From positions 86,078-150,077 of the forward strand of contig VBCA01000002.1 in the NCBI GenBank assembly GCA_005881575.1: a stretch of DNA of 64,000 nucleotides, read 5' to 3'. Origin of the DNA: Betaproteobacteria bacterium (GTDB taxonomy: Bacteria; Pseudomonadota; Gammaproteobacteria; Burkholderiales; SG8-39). Below, one piece after another: positions 51,136 through 60,130 of the stretch. Each line of letters starts with the position of its first letter. Position 1 is the stretch's first letter. The translations under genes were made by a program, and so were the position numbers. Under the pieces are notes generated by a model. The model had not been told where the DNA came from, searched no databases, and saw only the letters and a program-made list of their open reading frames with translations.

Positions 51136-52065
51136 CTAGGGCTCGAGCGAGCCCAGGTAGGCGGCGATCGCCACCATGTCCTCGATCGTGAGCTTCGCGA
51201 CCACCGCCTTCATCAGCTCGGCGAGCGAACCGGTGCGATTGCCGTTCTGCATGTCGTTCAGCTGGCGAACGACGTAGATCGGCGGGCGTCCGGCGATGCC
51301 CGGCACTTCGCCCAGTCCTTTCAGCGTCGCGCCGTGGCAGATGGCGCAGGGAACCGTCTGCCCCGAGCCTCCGCCCGACACCAGCGCCTTGCCCTTGGCG
51401 ATGCTGCCGACCGGCACGTAGTCGATGAAGCCCGAATGCGGATCGCGGCTCTGCGCTCTCGCCGCGTCCTGCGGCAGCACGATGATGCGGCTGCCGAGCG
51501 GCTCGGTGCCGCCCTCGAGCACGGCGAAGCGCATCGCTCCCGCGCCGACGTAGGTTTTCGGCACGGTGGCGGTCTCGACCACCTTGGTCCATACCCCCGG
51601 CTTCAAGCCCGCGAAATATTCGCTCGCGGCGCGCACGTCGGCCTCCGACATCGCTTTTGCGATGTCGGTCATCGCGTTCGCCCGGACGCCCTTCCTGCCT
51701 CCGTTCTTGAACTCGGCCATCTGGCGCACGAGGTACGCGGCGGGCAGGCCTGCGAGGCTGGAGGATTCGGGATGGCCGTCTCCGGTCGGAAGATGGCAGA
51801 GGGCGCAGGCGCGGGCCGGCTTTCTGCCGGTTGCGACGATCTCCGGCATCGGCGGATGCTCTTCGGGAAACCAGTCGGGTGGATTGAAGCCGTCGTCGAT
51901 CTGCGCCTGCGTGTATTGCTTTGCGCTCCCGGGCACCTGCTTCTGCACGACCCCGTCCGCGGGCGCGGGCTTGGGCGTGGGCGGGTAGGCCCAATCGGGA
52001 TTCTCCGCCGCGATCGCAAGCCCGGGAAGCAAAGCCATCACCAGAACACAAGCCGGATTTTTCAT
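51136..52065 (-). CDS. Di-heme cytochrome c
   Basis: Signal peptide MKNPACVLVMALLPGLAIAA; CALCHLPTGDGHPESSSLAGLPAAYLVRQMAEF and CAICHGATLKGLGEVPGIAGRPPIYVVRQLNDM. Confidence 0.93.
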   Translation of the reverse strand: MKNPACVLVMALLPGLAIAAENPDWAYPPTPKPAPADGVVQKQVPGSAKQYTQAQIDDGFNPPDWFPEEHPPMPEIVATGRKPARACALCHLPTGDGHPESSSLAGLPAAYLVRQMAEFKNGGRKGVRANAMTDIAKAMSEADVRAASEYFAGLKPGVWTKVVETATVPKTYVGAGAMRFAVLEGGTEPLGSRIIVLPQDAARAQSRDPHSGFIDYVPVGSIAKGKALVSGGGSGQTVPCAICHGATLKGLGEVPGIAGRPPIYVVRQLNDMQNGNRTGSLAELMKAVVAKLTIEDMVAIAAYLGSLEP

Positions 52066-52096
52066 GCGTGCCTCCTTTTCCTTTCGCTCCCGGATG

Positions 52097-53068
52097 CTAC
52101 TCTGCCTTGATCCCCGCTTCGCGGATCACCTTGCCCCACTGCTCGTACTCGCTGCGCAGGAACGCCGCGGCGTCCTCGGGCGACCCCGACGCCGGCTCCC
52201 CGCCCAGCCCCGCGAGGCGCTCGCGGATATCCGCGGCGTTCATCGCTTTCACCGACTCGGAATTCAGGCGGTCGATGATCGCGCGAGGCGTGCCCGCGGG
52301 CGCGACCAGCATGTACCAGTTGACCGCGACGAGCGGGGTCCCGGCTTCGGCGGCGGTCGGCACCTCGGGCATGGCGCTCGAGCGTTTCGAATCGAGCACC
52401 GCGAGCGCGCGCAGGCGTCCCTCCTTCACGTACGAAGCGGCGCTCGAGGCGGCGACGATCACCACGTCGATCTCGCCGGCGATGAGCCCGGTCAGCGCAG
52501 TGGTCGCGCTCTTGTAGGGCACGTGCAGGATGTCGATCTTCGCCCGCGATTTCAGCAGCTCCGCCGCGAGATGGTTCACCGAGCCCACGCCACCCGAACC
52601 GTATGTGAGCTTGCCCGGTGCCGCGCGCGCGAGCTTGAGGAGGTCCGCGAGGCTCGCCGCCTTCACCTTCGGGTGCACCACGAGCACGTTGGGAATCGAG
52701 GTGAGCGGCGCAACGGCTGCAAAGGCGCGCAGCGCATCGTAGCCGGCCGTGGGATTCAGGTGCGGATTGATGACGAGAGGCGGCGCGCCCATCAGCAGGG
52801 TGTAGCCGTCGGGCGCGGCTTCGGCGACCGCGCGGTGCGCGATATTCCCGCCCGCGCCCAAGCGCTGCTCGGGCAGCACCTGCTCGCCGAGCGCGGCAGA
52901 CAGCTTGACCGCGAGCAGGCGCGCCACCGTGTCGGTGCCGCCCGCAAAGGGCAGAAGCAGCCGGATCGGCTTGGACGGATAGCTCTGCGCGGCGGCGAGA
53001 GAGACGGAGAGCGCGAGCGATGCGCAAACGAGCGCACGTGCCGCACGATAGATCCGAGAGCGTTTCAA
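52097..53068 (-). CDS. Bug/TctC family substrate-binding protein
   Basis: SYPSKPIRLLLPFAGGTDTVARLLAVKLSAALGEQVLPEQRLGAGGNIAHRAVAEAAPDGYTLLMG; TTG start assumed. Confidence 0.93.
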   Translation of the reverse strand: MKRSRIYRAARALVCASLALSVSLAAAQSYPSKPIRLLLPFAGGTDTVARLLAVKLSAALGEQVLPEQRLGAGGNIAHRAVAEAAPDGYTLLMGAPPLVINPHLNPTAGYDALRAFAAVAPLTSIPNVLVVHPKVKAASLADLLKLARAAPGKLTYGSGGVGSVNHLAAELLKSRAKIDILHVPYKSATTALTGLIAGEIDVVIVAASSAASYVKEGRLRALAVLDSKRSSAMPEVPTAAEAGTPLVAVNWYMLVAPAGTPRAIIDRLNSESVKAMNAADIRERLAGLGGEPASGSPEDAAAFLRSEYEQWGKVIREAGIKAE

Positions 53069-53207
53069 GGTGCACCCTTTCCGGGCAAGCCTGCGCCGAA
53101 ATTCGGCAACGCGGCATTGTAGCGGGCGCGCTGCTTCCGGGCGATAATCCTGCCCGGACTCTTCCCAACCGCTTCGCCCCCGCCGTCCCCGATTCGCCGG
53201 AGCCGCC

Positions 53208-53939
53208 ATGCAATCGCTCGGGATTCACTACTATCCGCTCACGCTTCCGTTCCTGCTCGCGCTCCTCGGCGTGCTCGTCGTCCTCACTTCACTCGCCGTC
53301 TTGAGGGTGCTGCGGTTCGCGTACTCGCAGCTCGGCATCGCGCCGGGATACTTCTTCACCTGGCTCTTTCTGTCGCTCGCCGGGAGCTACGTCAACCTGC
53401 CGATCATGCGCTTCGCCCCGGAGCAGATGACGCGCCTCGGGGAAGTCCCGTTCTACGGCGTCCCCTACGTGATCCCCACGGTGGAAACCTGGCCGGGAAC
53501 GATCCTCGCGGTCAACGTCGGCGGGGCGATCATCCCGGTCCTGCTGTCCCTGGTTCTGATCGTGAAGAACAATCTCTACAAGAACGCGATCTGGGGTGTC
53601 CTGGTCGTCTCGCTCGCCTGCTACCTGCTCGCCGAGCCGGTCCCGGGCCTGGGCATCGCGATTCCCGTCTTCTACCCGCCCGTCATCGCGGCGATCGTCG
53701 CGCTCCTTCTCTCGCGCCGCTTCGCCGCGCCGCTCGCCTACGTCTGCGGAAGCCTCGGCACCCTGATCGGCGCCGACCTGATGAATCTCGGCAACCTCCA
53801 GGGCCTCGGAGCGCCGGTCGTGTCGATCGGCGGCGCGGGGACCTTCGACGGGATCTTCGTCACCGCGCTCTTCGCGGTCGCGCTTGCCGGCATCCTGACC
53901 CGGCGCAAGCTCGCTCGTTCCGCAAGGCAGCCCTCGTGA
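53208..53939 (+). CDS. DUF1614-like membrane protein
   Basis: YPLTLPFLLALLGVLVVLTSLAVLRVLRFAYSQLGIAPGYFFTWLFLSLAGSYVNLPI; multiple TM segments. Confidence 0.85.
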   Translation: MQSLGIHYYPLTLPFLLALLGVLVVLTSLAVLRVLRFAYSQLGIAPGYFFTWLFLSLAGSYVNLPIMRFAPEQMTRLGEVPFYGVPYVIPTVETWPGTILAVNVGGAIIPVLLSLVLIVKNNLYKNAIWGVLVVSLACYLLAEPVPGLGIAIPVFYPPVIAAIVALLLSRRFAAPLAYVCGSLGTLIGADLMNLGNLQGLGAPVVSIGGAGTFDGIFVTALFAVALAGILTRRKLARSARQPS

Positions 53940-55486
53940 CGAATGCCGCCTTCGACGCGCGCCTCTCCGCGCTTTCGCCCGCACTCCTCAAGGGGCTGAA
54001 GCGCGGGATCGAGAAGGAGAGCCTGCGCGTGCGGCGCGACGGCGCGCTCGCCATGACGCCGCATCCGCGCGCGCTCGGCTCGGCGCTCAAGCACCCGCAC
54101 ATCACGACCGACTTCAGCGAAGCGCTGATCGAGCTGATCACCGGCGTGCACACCGAGCTCGCGGCGTGCCTGGAGGAGATGAAGCGAATCCACCAGTTCG
54201 TCATCCGCCGCATCGGGGACGAGGTGCTGTGGGGCGCGAGCATGCCCTGCAGCCTTCCCGACGAGAACGCGATCCCGATCGCGCGCTACGGGGAATCGAA
54301 CGTCGGCCGCGCGAAGACCGTCTACCGCATCGGGCTCTCGCACCGCTACGGCCGGCGCATGCAGATGATCGCCGGCTTGCACTACAACTTCTCGCTTCCC
54401 GATTCCGCCTGGCCGGTCGCGGGCTTCCCCGGCGCTAGCGAGGGCTACTTCGCGCTCATCCGCAATTTCAGGCGGCACGCCTGGCTGCTGCTCTATCTCT
54501 TCGGCGCCTCGCCCGCGGTGTGCGCGAGCTTCGTCGAGGGCCGCAAGCACGCGCTGGAAGAGCTCGCGCCCGGCACGCTCTACCTGCCGCACGCCACCTC
54601 GCTGCGCATGGGGCGCTTGGGCTACCTCTCCGAAGCGCAGGACTCGGTCGCGGTGAGCTACAACAGCATCGAGAGCTACACGGCCTGTCTCCACGACGTG
54701 CTCACCAAGCCCTACGCGCCCTACGAAGAGATCGGCATCCGCGACGCCGAAGGCAACTACCGCCAGCTCGCGACCAGCCTCCTGCAGATCGAGAACGAGT
54801 TCTACAGCACCATCCGGCCGAAGCGCGTCATCCGCCCGGGCGAGCGGCCGCTGCACGCCCTGCGCGAGCGCGGGGTCGAGTACGTCGAGGTGCGCGCGAT
54901 GGACCTCGATCCCTTCTCAGCCGTAGGCATCACCGCGGACACGGTCCGCTTCCTCGACGTCTTTCTCCTGCATTGCCTTCTCAGCGACAGCCCGCCCGAC
55001 TCGCGCCCGGAGGTCGAGGCCATCGGGCGCAACAAGCTGCGCGCCGCGGCGCGCGGCCGCGAGCCCGGATTGCGGCTGGACCGCGACGGCAGGATGGTGA
55101 GCTTGAGCGAGTGGGGGTCGGAGGTGCTTGCCGAATGCGGGCCGATCGCCGCGGCCCTGGATTCAGCGCACGGAGGCTCGGCGTACCGCGGCGCGCTCGC
55201 GGCCGCGGCGAAGACCGTGGAGCACCCCGAGTCGCTGCCCTCGGCGCGCGTCCTCGCCGAGATGCGCGAGCGCTACGAAAATTCCTACTCCCGCTTTGGG
55301 CTCGCGCGCTCGCTCGAGCACGCCAAGGCCCTGAAGAGCGAGCCGCTGCCCGCCGAAGTCGAAGCGCGCTTCGCGCGCCTCGCGGAGGAATCGATCAGGA
55401 AGCAAAAGGAGATCGAGGCGGCCGACCGCGTCGATTTCGAGACTTACCGGCAGAAATACCTGTCGCCCGAATCGCTGCGCGCCTAG
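53936..55486 (+). CDS. gshA: Glutamate-cysteine ligase, type I
   Basis: GIEKESLRVRRDGALAMTPHPRALGSALKHPHITTDFSEALIELITGVH; QIENEFYSTIRPKRVIRPGERPLHALRERGVEYVEVRAMDLDPF. Confidence 0.97.
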   Translation: MTNAAFDARLSALSPALLKGLKRGIEKESLRVRRDGALAMTPHPRALGSALKHPHITTDFSEALIELITGVHTELAACLEEMKRIHQFVIRRIGDEVLWGASMPCSLPDENAIPIARYGESNVGRAKTVYRIGLSHRYGRRMQMIAGLHYNFSLPDSAWPVAGFPGASEGYFALIRNFRRHAWLLLYLFGASPAVCASFVEGRKHALEELAPGTLYLPHATSLRMGRLGYLSEAQDSVAVSYNSIESYTACLHDVLTKPYAPYEEIGIRDAEGNYRQLATSLLQIENEFYSTIRPKRVIRPGERPLHALRERGVEYVEVRAMDLDPFSAVGITADTVRFLDVFLLHCLLSDSPPDSRPEVEAIGRNKLRAAARGREPGLRLDRDGRMVSLSEWGSEVLAECGPIAAALDSAHGGSAYRGALAAAAKTVEHPESLPSARVLAEMRERYENSYSRFGLARSLEHAKALKSEPLPAEVEARFARLAEESIRKQKEIEAADRVDFETYRQKYLSPESLRA

Positions 55487-55512
55487 CGACGCGAGGTGGG
55501 TGCTACCGATCT

Positions 55513-55694
55513 CCCCTCCTCTCTTGAGGAGGGTGCCGCCGCAGGCGGCGGGGTGGTGCGGCGGTGCGGTTTTCCCCTCCTCTCTTGAGGAGGGGTGGCG
55601 CGAAGCGCCGGGGTGGTGCGGCGGGGTGGTCGCTTTTCCCCTCCTCCCTTGAGGAGGGGTGGCGCGTAGCGCCGGGGTGGTGCGGCGGGTGGTT
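55513..55694. repeat. Dispersed palindromic repeat, three tandem half units (~61-64 bp spacing)
   Basis: CCCCTCCTCTCTTGAGGAGGG(G)TG...GGGGTGGTGCGGCGG starting at 55513, 55574, 55638. Confidence 0.95.
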
Positions 55695-55987
55695 CAGCCC
55701 ACGCCCTCGACGATCCGCATATCGCGCTTCACCGCGTCGCCCAGCACTTTCAGCGACTCCTGGTATCCCGCGCCGTCGTGCGCCGCGATCGCCTTCTGCA
55801 CGCTGTCGAACTCGATCACCACCGTGCGCTGGTTGATCCCCGCCTCGTATACCTTCGCGGGGTTGCCGCGCACCAGGTAGCGCCCGCCCGCCGCCTGCAG
55901 AGCGGGGGCGGCGATCTTCGCGTAGGCAGCGAGCGCATCGGGGTTCTTGATCGAGTGATAACAGACTACCCAATAGGCCTTGGCCAT
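55694..55987 (-). CDS. DUF1330 family protein
   Basis: MAKAYWVVCYHSIKNPDALAAYAKIAAPALQAAGGRYLVRGNPAKVYEAGINQRTVVIEFDSVQKAIAAHDGAGYQESLKVLG. Confidence 0.92.
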   Translation of the reverse strand: MAKAYWVVCYHSIKNPDALAAYAKIAAPALQAAGGRYLVRGNPAKVYEAGINQRTVVIEFDSVQKAIAAHDGAGYQESLKVLGDAVKRDMRIVEGVG

Positions 55988-56354
55988 CGTTCCTTCCTTT
56001 CGTGGTGGGTTTCTCCGGCTCCGGAAGGCTCGATCATAACCGGCCGCGGGCAAAGGCCGCCGGACCCCGCAGCAGGCGCGGGCCCCTTTCGGACACCGGA
56101 GCTACGCCTGCTGCGAGGGGCGATTCAGTACCGCGAGAAGGTTCAGGCAGATGAGGTGCACGATGCGCTTCTTCTCCGGGAGAGCGCGCTTGCGCCTCAG
56201 CTGGTGGCAGAGCACGCGCGCCGCGGTCAGCTCGGGCGCGAGCCTGCGCCTCGCCGCTGGGCTGCGCTTCAGGACGGGTTCACCGGCAAAGAGGTCGCCG
56301 GATTCCACGGGAATGTCTACGGAGCTCGCCAGCGCCGCGCGCCCGCCCAACAAG

Positions 56355-56573
56355 CTATCTGTCGGAGTCAGCGGTCTCACTCGTGCTCCGCCGCAGATAA
56401 TCTTCCATGAACTTGCTGAACTGATCGACGAACTCGACGTAGCCTTCGTCGATCGCCTTGAATGCGATCTTCTCGAACGGATCGAAGCGATCGATCGCCT
56501 GCGCGGTTTTGCTCTGCGCTGGGAGCCTCCGACGAAACTCCGCGATGAATTGTTCCAGACCGTTTTGTCCCAT
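56355..56573 (-). CDS. Hypothetical small protein
   Basis: MGQNGLEQFIAEFRRRLPAQSKTAQAIDRFDPFEKIAFKAIDEGYVEFVDQFSKFMEDYLRR; balanced composition, isolated. Confidence 0.45.
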   Translation of the reverse strand: MGQNGLEQFIAEFRRRLPAQSKTAQAIDRFDPFEKIAFKAIDEGYVEFVDQFSKFMEDYLRRSTSETADSDR

Positions 56574-56836
56574 GTCGGCCTCCCTGCCGTGGGCATCACG
56601 AGCGAGCCTCTCGTTCTCAGACAAGAATGCTGCAACAATGTTTCAGTTGTATGACCGGCTCGACTAGTCCAAACGGCCTATGGCGGCGGTGCCATGTTGC
56701 CTGGAAGGTCATCGCGATCGCTGCAGATACCTGTAGCCAATCCCGGCCCTTTCGCGTACATTGCGGCTCCCGCTGCGCTGCAACACCGCCTCCGGCTCCT
56801 GCACGGCGAACCCTGTCTCATCACGAGGAAATTCCC

Positions 56837-57181
56837 ATGTCCAGCATCACCACGGCAAGCGGCCTGACCATCGAAGACACGGTCATCGGCCAGGGCGCGG
56901 CCGCCGCAGCCGGTCGGGACGTCACCGTGCACTATGCCGGCTGGCTCGCCGACGGGACGCAATTCGATTCGAGCAAGGAAAAGCAGGACCCCTTTCAGTT
57001 CACGCTCGGGAACAAGGAAGTCATGGCCGGCTGGGAAGAAGGCCTCTCCGGTATGAAAGTCGGCGGCACGCGCAAGCTCACCGTCCCGCCGCAGCTCGCC
57101 TACGGCGAAGACGGCGCCGGCGACACCATCCCGCCGAACGCCACGCTCACCTTCGAAGTGGAGCTGCTCGCGGTTTCCTGA
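56837..57181 (+). CDS. FKBP-type peptidyl-prolyl cis-trans isomerase
   Basis: VTVHYAGWLADGTQFDSSKEKQDPFQFTLGNKEVMAGWEEGLSGMKVGGTRKLTVPPQLAYGEDGAGDTIPPNATLTFEVELL. Confidence 0.97.
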   Translation: MSSITTASGLTIEDTVIGQGAAAAAGRDVTVHYAGWLADGTQFDSSKEKQDPFQFTLGNKEVMAGWEEGLSGMKVGGTRKLTVPPQLAYGEDGAGDTIPPNATLTFEVELLAVS

Positions 57182-57190
57182 AGAACCGGG

Positions 57191-57248
57191 CTGTCATCCT
57201 GAGCCCTTCGCCTGCGCTCAGGATAAACTCCGCGAAGGATCTGCTTTT
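57191..57248. repeat. CTGTCATCCTGAGC...GCGAAGGATCTGC repeat, long form
   Basis: CTGTCATCCTGAGCCCTTCGCCTGCGCTCAGGATAAACTCCGCGAAGGATCTGCTTTTT; internal CCTGAGC/GCTCAGG stem. Confidence 0.9.
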
Positions 57249-57682
57249 TCGAACGCTTCGGGCGCCACGATGTGAAAGTGCGCGACCTGCCGCGCGAGAT
57301 CCAATAGCGCACGGTCCTTGGTGACGAGAAACTCCGCGCGCGCTGCAAGCGCGGCTTCCAGGAACTTCTGATCGTCCGGGTCGCGGCAGGCGGGCAGGCG
57401 CGCGCGCTCCGCCCCGGGCACGGCCGATTCGATCCTGCGCGCCACCTGGCGGCAGAGGGCGAGGCAGGCGTCCCGGCGCGCGGCGTCCAGCGTGCGCTTC
57501 CTGCCGAAGTCGTACGCGAGCGCTCGCTCGAGCTCGGCCTCGCAGGCGGCGTCGATGAAGACCTCCGCGCGCTTCGTTTCGACCGCGGCCTTGATCGGGG
57601 CGATCGAGGGATCGTCGAACACCAGCCAGTCGAGCCACACGTTGGTGTCGAGGACAAGGCGCAGGGGAGTGCGCACGCTCAA
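57218..57682 (-). CDS. PIN-domain protein (putative TA toxin)
   Basis: LRLVLDTNVWLDWLVFDDPSIAPIKAAVE; CRDPDDQKFLEAALAARAEFLVTKDRALLDLAR. Confidence 0.9.
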   Translation of the reverse strand: MSVRTPLRLVLDTNVWLDWLVFDDPSIAPIKAAVETKRAEVFIDAACEAELERALAYDFGRKRTLDAARRDACLALCRQVARRIESAVPGAERARLPACRDPDDQKFLEAALAARAEFLVTKDRALLDLARQVAHFHIVAPEAFEKADPSRSLS

Positions 57683-58098
57683 GTCTCGAGGAGCACGAGC
57701 TCCGGGGCGCGGCCGCGCTCGACGAACACGATCGCGTTCTGCCCGAACGCCCGCCCGACCCCTTCGGCCTCCGCCCGCGGGATCCCGACCACCAGAGCGC
57801 TGCGCTCAGGTTTCCAGCGCTCCTGCGGATCGCGCCCCTCACCCTCGAAGCAGCGGTATCCCGCTTTCGTCTGCGTCTCGACCAGGGCGGCGTTGGCGAT
57901 CTCGTTCTTCCAGGCGCTCGTCACCTCGCCATGCGGATTGGCGGCGGTGATAAAGGCCGCGGTCGCCGCGCCCTCGGCTTCGAGCAGCTCGTCCAGGTCC
58001 GGATTCGACTCGCCGATGCGGATCACGAGCTCGGGTCTGCCGAAGACGACGTAGAGCGCCTTTTCGTAGGCGGCGATCAACTCGGGCGTTGCGGGCAT
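57679..58098 (-). CDS. DUF3293-like protein
   Basis: ELIAAYEKALYVVF; AAFITAANPHGEVTSAWKNEIANAALVE; 4-bp overlap with downstream PIN gene. Confidence 0.8.
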   Translation of the reverse strand: MPATPELIAAYEKALYVVFGRPELVIRIGESNPDLDELLEAEGAATAAFITAANPHGEVTSAWKNEIANAALVETQTKAGYRCFEGEGRDPQERWKPERSALVVGIPRAEAEGVGRAFGQNAIVFVERGRAPELVLLET

Positions 58099-58122
58099 CC
58101 CGGCGCTAATTCCCGTAGTTTT

Positions 58123-58167
58123 CCCCTCCTCTCTTGAGGAGGGGTGGCGCGAAGCGCCGGGGTGGTC
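58123..58167. repeat. Dispersed palindromic repeat, half copy
   Basis: CCCCTCCTCTCTTGAGGAGGGGTGGCGCGAAGCGCCGGGGTGGT. Confidence 0.93.
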
Positions 58168-58173
58168 CGACTC

Positions 58174-58539
58174 TCACTTCCGCTTCTTCCCCAGCTCTCC
58201 GCTCTCAATCAGCCGCGCGACATCCTCCGCGCCGCCGACGAGCACGCCCTTCACGAACACCATGGGAAAGGTCGGCCAGCCGGTCCACATCTTGAGCGCG
58301 AGGCGGCGGCGGTATTCGCCGAGATAGCTGCCGTACTCCAGGTATTGGTACGCGAGCCCGGCGGCATCCAGCGCCTTCCTCGCCTTCTTCGGAAACGGGT
58401 TCATGCGCATGCCGACGACGACGATTTCGTTCGCCGCCACCGCCGCCTGGACTTCCTTCAGGATGTCGGACCGGTAGCTCGCGATCTTCTCGCGCACGGC
58501 GGGATGGATCTGCGATTCGGGGAGGATGGCGCGGGGCAT
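58174..58539 (-). CDS. Glutaredoxin-fold protein lacking catalytic CxxC/CxxS
   Basis: IVVVGMRMNPFPKKARKALDAAGLAYQYLEYGSYLGEYRRRLALKMWTGWPTFPMVFVKGVLVGGAEDVARLIESGEL. Confidence 0.85.
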   Translation of the reverse strand: MPRAILPESQIHPAVREKIASYRSDILKEVQAAVAANEIVVVGMRMNPFPKKARKALDAAGLAYQYLEYGSYLGEYRRRLALKMWTGWPTFPMVFVKGVLVGGAEDVARLIESGELGKKRK

Positions 58540-58644
58540 GGGAGTTCCTTTTCGTTTGCCGTCTTCTAGCAGCATACGCGAGGACCGCGGCAGCCTGCCT
58601 ACGAACAATTGGTCTTATAATGCGCGAGCCCCAAGGAGCGGAAA

Positions 58645-59238
58645 ATGCCGGCTGACCGCGACCGACTTCGCGCCCTCATCGATAAGCTCTGCATCAGCGA
58701 GGGCGATTTCGTCTTGAGCACCGGGGCGAAGTCGCGCTACTACTTCGACTGCAAGGCGGTCGCCCTCGACGGCGAGGGGCTCGCCCTCATCGCGCAGGCG
58801 TTCCTCGAGGAAATCGACAAGCTTCCCGTGAAACCCACGGCGATCGGCGGCCTGACCATGGGAGCCGACTTCATCACCGCGGCGGTCATCATGCTGTCGC
58901 ACCAGACCGGCGGGAAAGTGCTGAAGGGTTCGATTGCGCGCAAGGAGGCGAAGAAGCACGGCACCCGCCGCAAGATCGAGAACGAGCTTCCGCGCGGGAC
59001 GAAGATCGTCGCGATCGACGACGTGATCACCACCGGCGCCTCCACGCTCCTCGCGTGCAGGGAATTCGAGGAAGCCGGCTACGAGATCGTCGGCATCCTC
59101 GCCGTCGTCGACCGCGAGCAGGGCGGGAAGAAGACGCTCGAAGAAAAGTACAAGCACGTGAGGACGCTTTTCAAGACCTCGGATTTTCCGAGGCTCGCAT
59201 CGCTCGCGCAGAAAGGCGGCGCGCGGGCGCTCGTCTAG
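58645..59238 (+). CDS. pyrE: Orotate phosphoribosyltransferase
   Basis: GDFVLSTGAKSRYYFDCKAVALDGEG, GGLTMGADFITAAV, GTKIVAIDDVITTGASTLLACREFEEAGYEIVGILAVVDREQGG. Confidence 0.96.
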   Translation: MPADRDRLRALIDKLCISEGDFVLSTGAKSRYYFDCKAVALDGEGLALIAQAFLEEIDKLPVKPTAIGGLTMGADFITAAVIMLSHQTGGKVLKGSIARKEAKKHGTRRKIENELPRGTKIVAIDDVITTGASTLLACREFEEAGYEIVGILAVVDREQGGKKTLEEKYKHVRTLFKTSDFPRLASLAQKGGARALV

Positions 59239-59756
59239 CGTTTCGGCGAAGCCGTCTTTTTCCCGGGGACGCGCAATCTGCGAGGCCGCGCGCCGACTGC
59301 GTATCGTCTCCGCGGCTGCCGCAGCTCCTTCGGGGGCGGGCGTGCATGTGCGAGCAGCGCTTCGGCGATCGAGCGCGGCGAATGGATGGTCACGCCGTGA
59401 ATCGCTTTGCCGTAGAGGCGCCCGAAATGCGTGCGATCCCCGGTGACCAGGGCTTCGCACCGATGGCGGATCGCCGCGGCGAGCACGGGCCGGTCCTTTT
59501 CCGGAAGCGGCAGTGCGTCTTCGAGCGCGGGATCGGGCGCGTGAATCGGCCCGGTGCGCAGGCGCGCGAGGAGCGTGTCTAGGGCAGGCAGGCCGTCGGG
59601 GAATTTCGCGGCAAGATTGCGGCGCGCTTCCTCCGCGACAAATCCGTCCGCCCAGCATTCGTGCCCGGCCTCGATGAGCAGGTCTAGCAGCCGCCTCACG
59701 GCCCCGTCGGATTTTGCGGCCGAAAAAAGGACGTTCGCGTCGAGGAAAATCCGCAT
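59235..59756 (-). CDS. PIN-domain protein (putative TA toxin)
   Basis: MRIFLDANVLFSAAKSDGAVRRLLDLL; PLPEKDRPVLAAAIRHRCEALVTGDRTHFGRLYG. Confidence 0.88.
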   Translation of the reverse strand: MRIFLDANVLFSAAKSDGAVRRLLDLLIEAGHECWADGFVAEEARRNLAAKFPDGLPALDTLLARLRTGPIHAPDPALEDALPLPEKDRPVLAAAIRHRCEALVTGDRTHFGRLYGKAIHGVTIHSPRSIAEALLAHARPPPKELRQPRRRYAVGARPRRLRVPGKKTASPKR

Positions 59757-59766
59757 CGACCGACGA

Positions 59767-60009
59767 TCAGCGCGCGGTTTTCTTTCTTCGGCGCAGGACT
59801 TTCTCCAGATCGGCTTCGGCTTCGTCGAACTCGCCGATCCGCTTCTCGCTGTAGACCTCGACCGGGAGCGTCACCGCGGGACGCAGAAGCAAGCCCTCGG
59901 GCGTCGTTTCGGCGATGAGATGATCGTCGGGCTTGAGGCCGAGCGCGGCACGGAGTTTCGCGGGCAGCGTCACGACGCCGCGGCTGGTGATGGTGAGGGT
60001 GGCTTTCAT
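59767..60009 (-). CDS. AbrB/MazE (SpoVT-like) family putative antitoxin
   Basis: MKATLTITSRGVVTLPAKLRAALGLKPDDHLIAETTPEGLLLRPAV; directly upstream of PIN gene. Confidence 0.93.
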   Translation of the reverse strand: MKATLTITSRGVVTLPAKLRAALGLKPDDHLIAETTPEGLLLRPAVTLPVEVYSEKRIGEFDEAEADLEKVLRRRKKTAR

Positions 60010-60130
60010 CGGCGCAGATTAGCAGAAATGCAGTAAATCGGCAAAAAGGCGGCGCGCCCGCCTGCCCCCTCGGAAGTACTCTGTGCCTCTCCTGCAGGAT
60101 GTCCCCGGGCGCGCTACCCTGCACGCCTCC

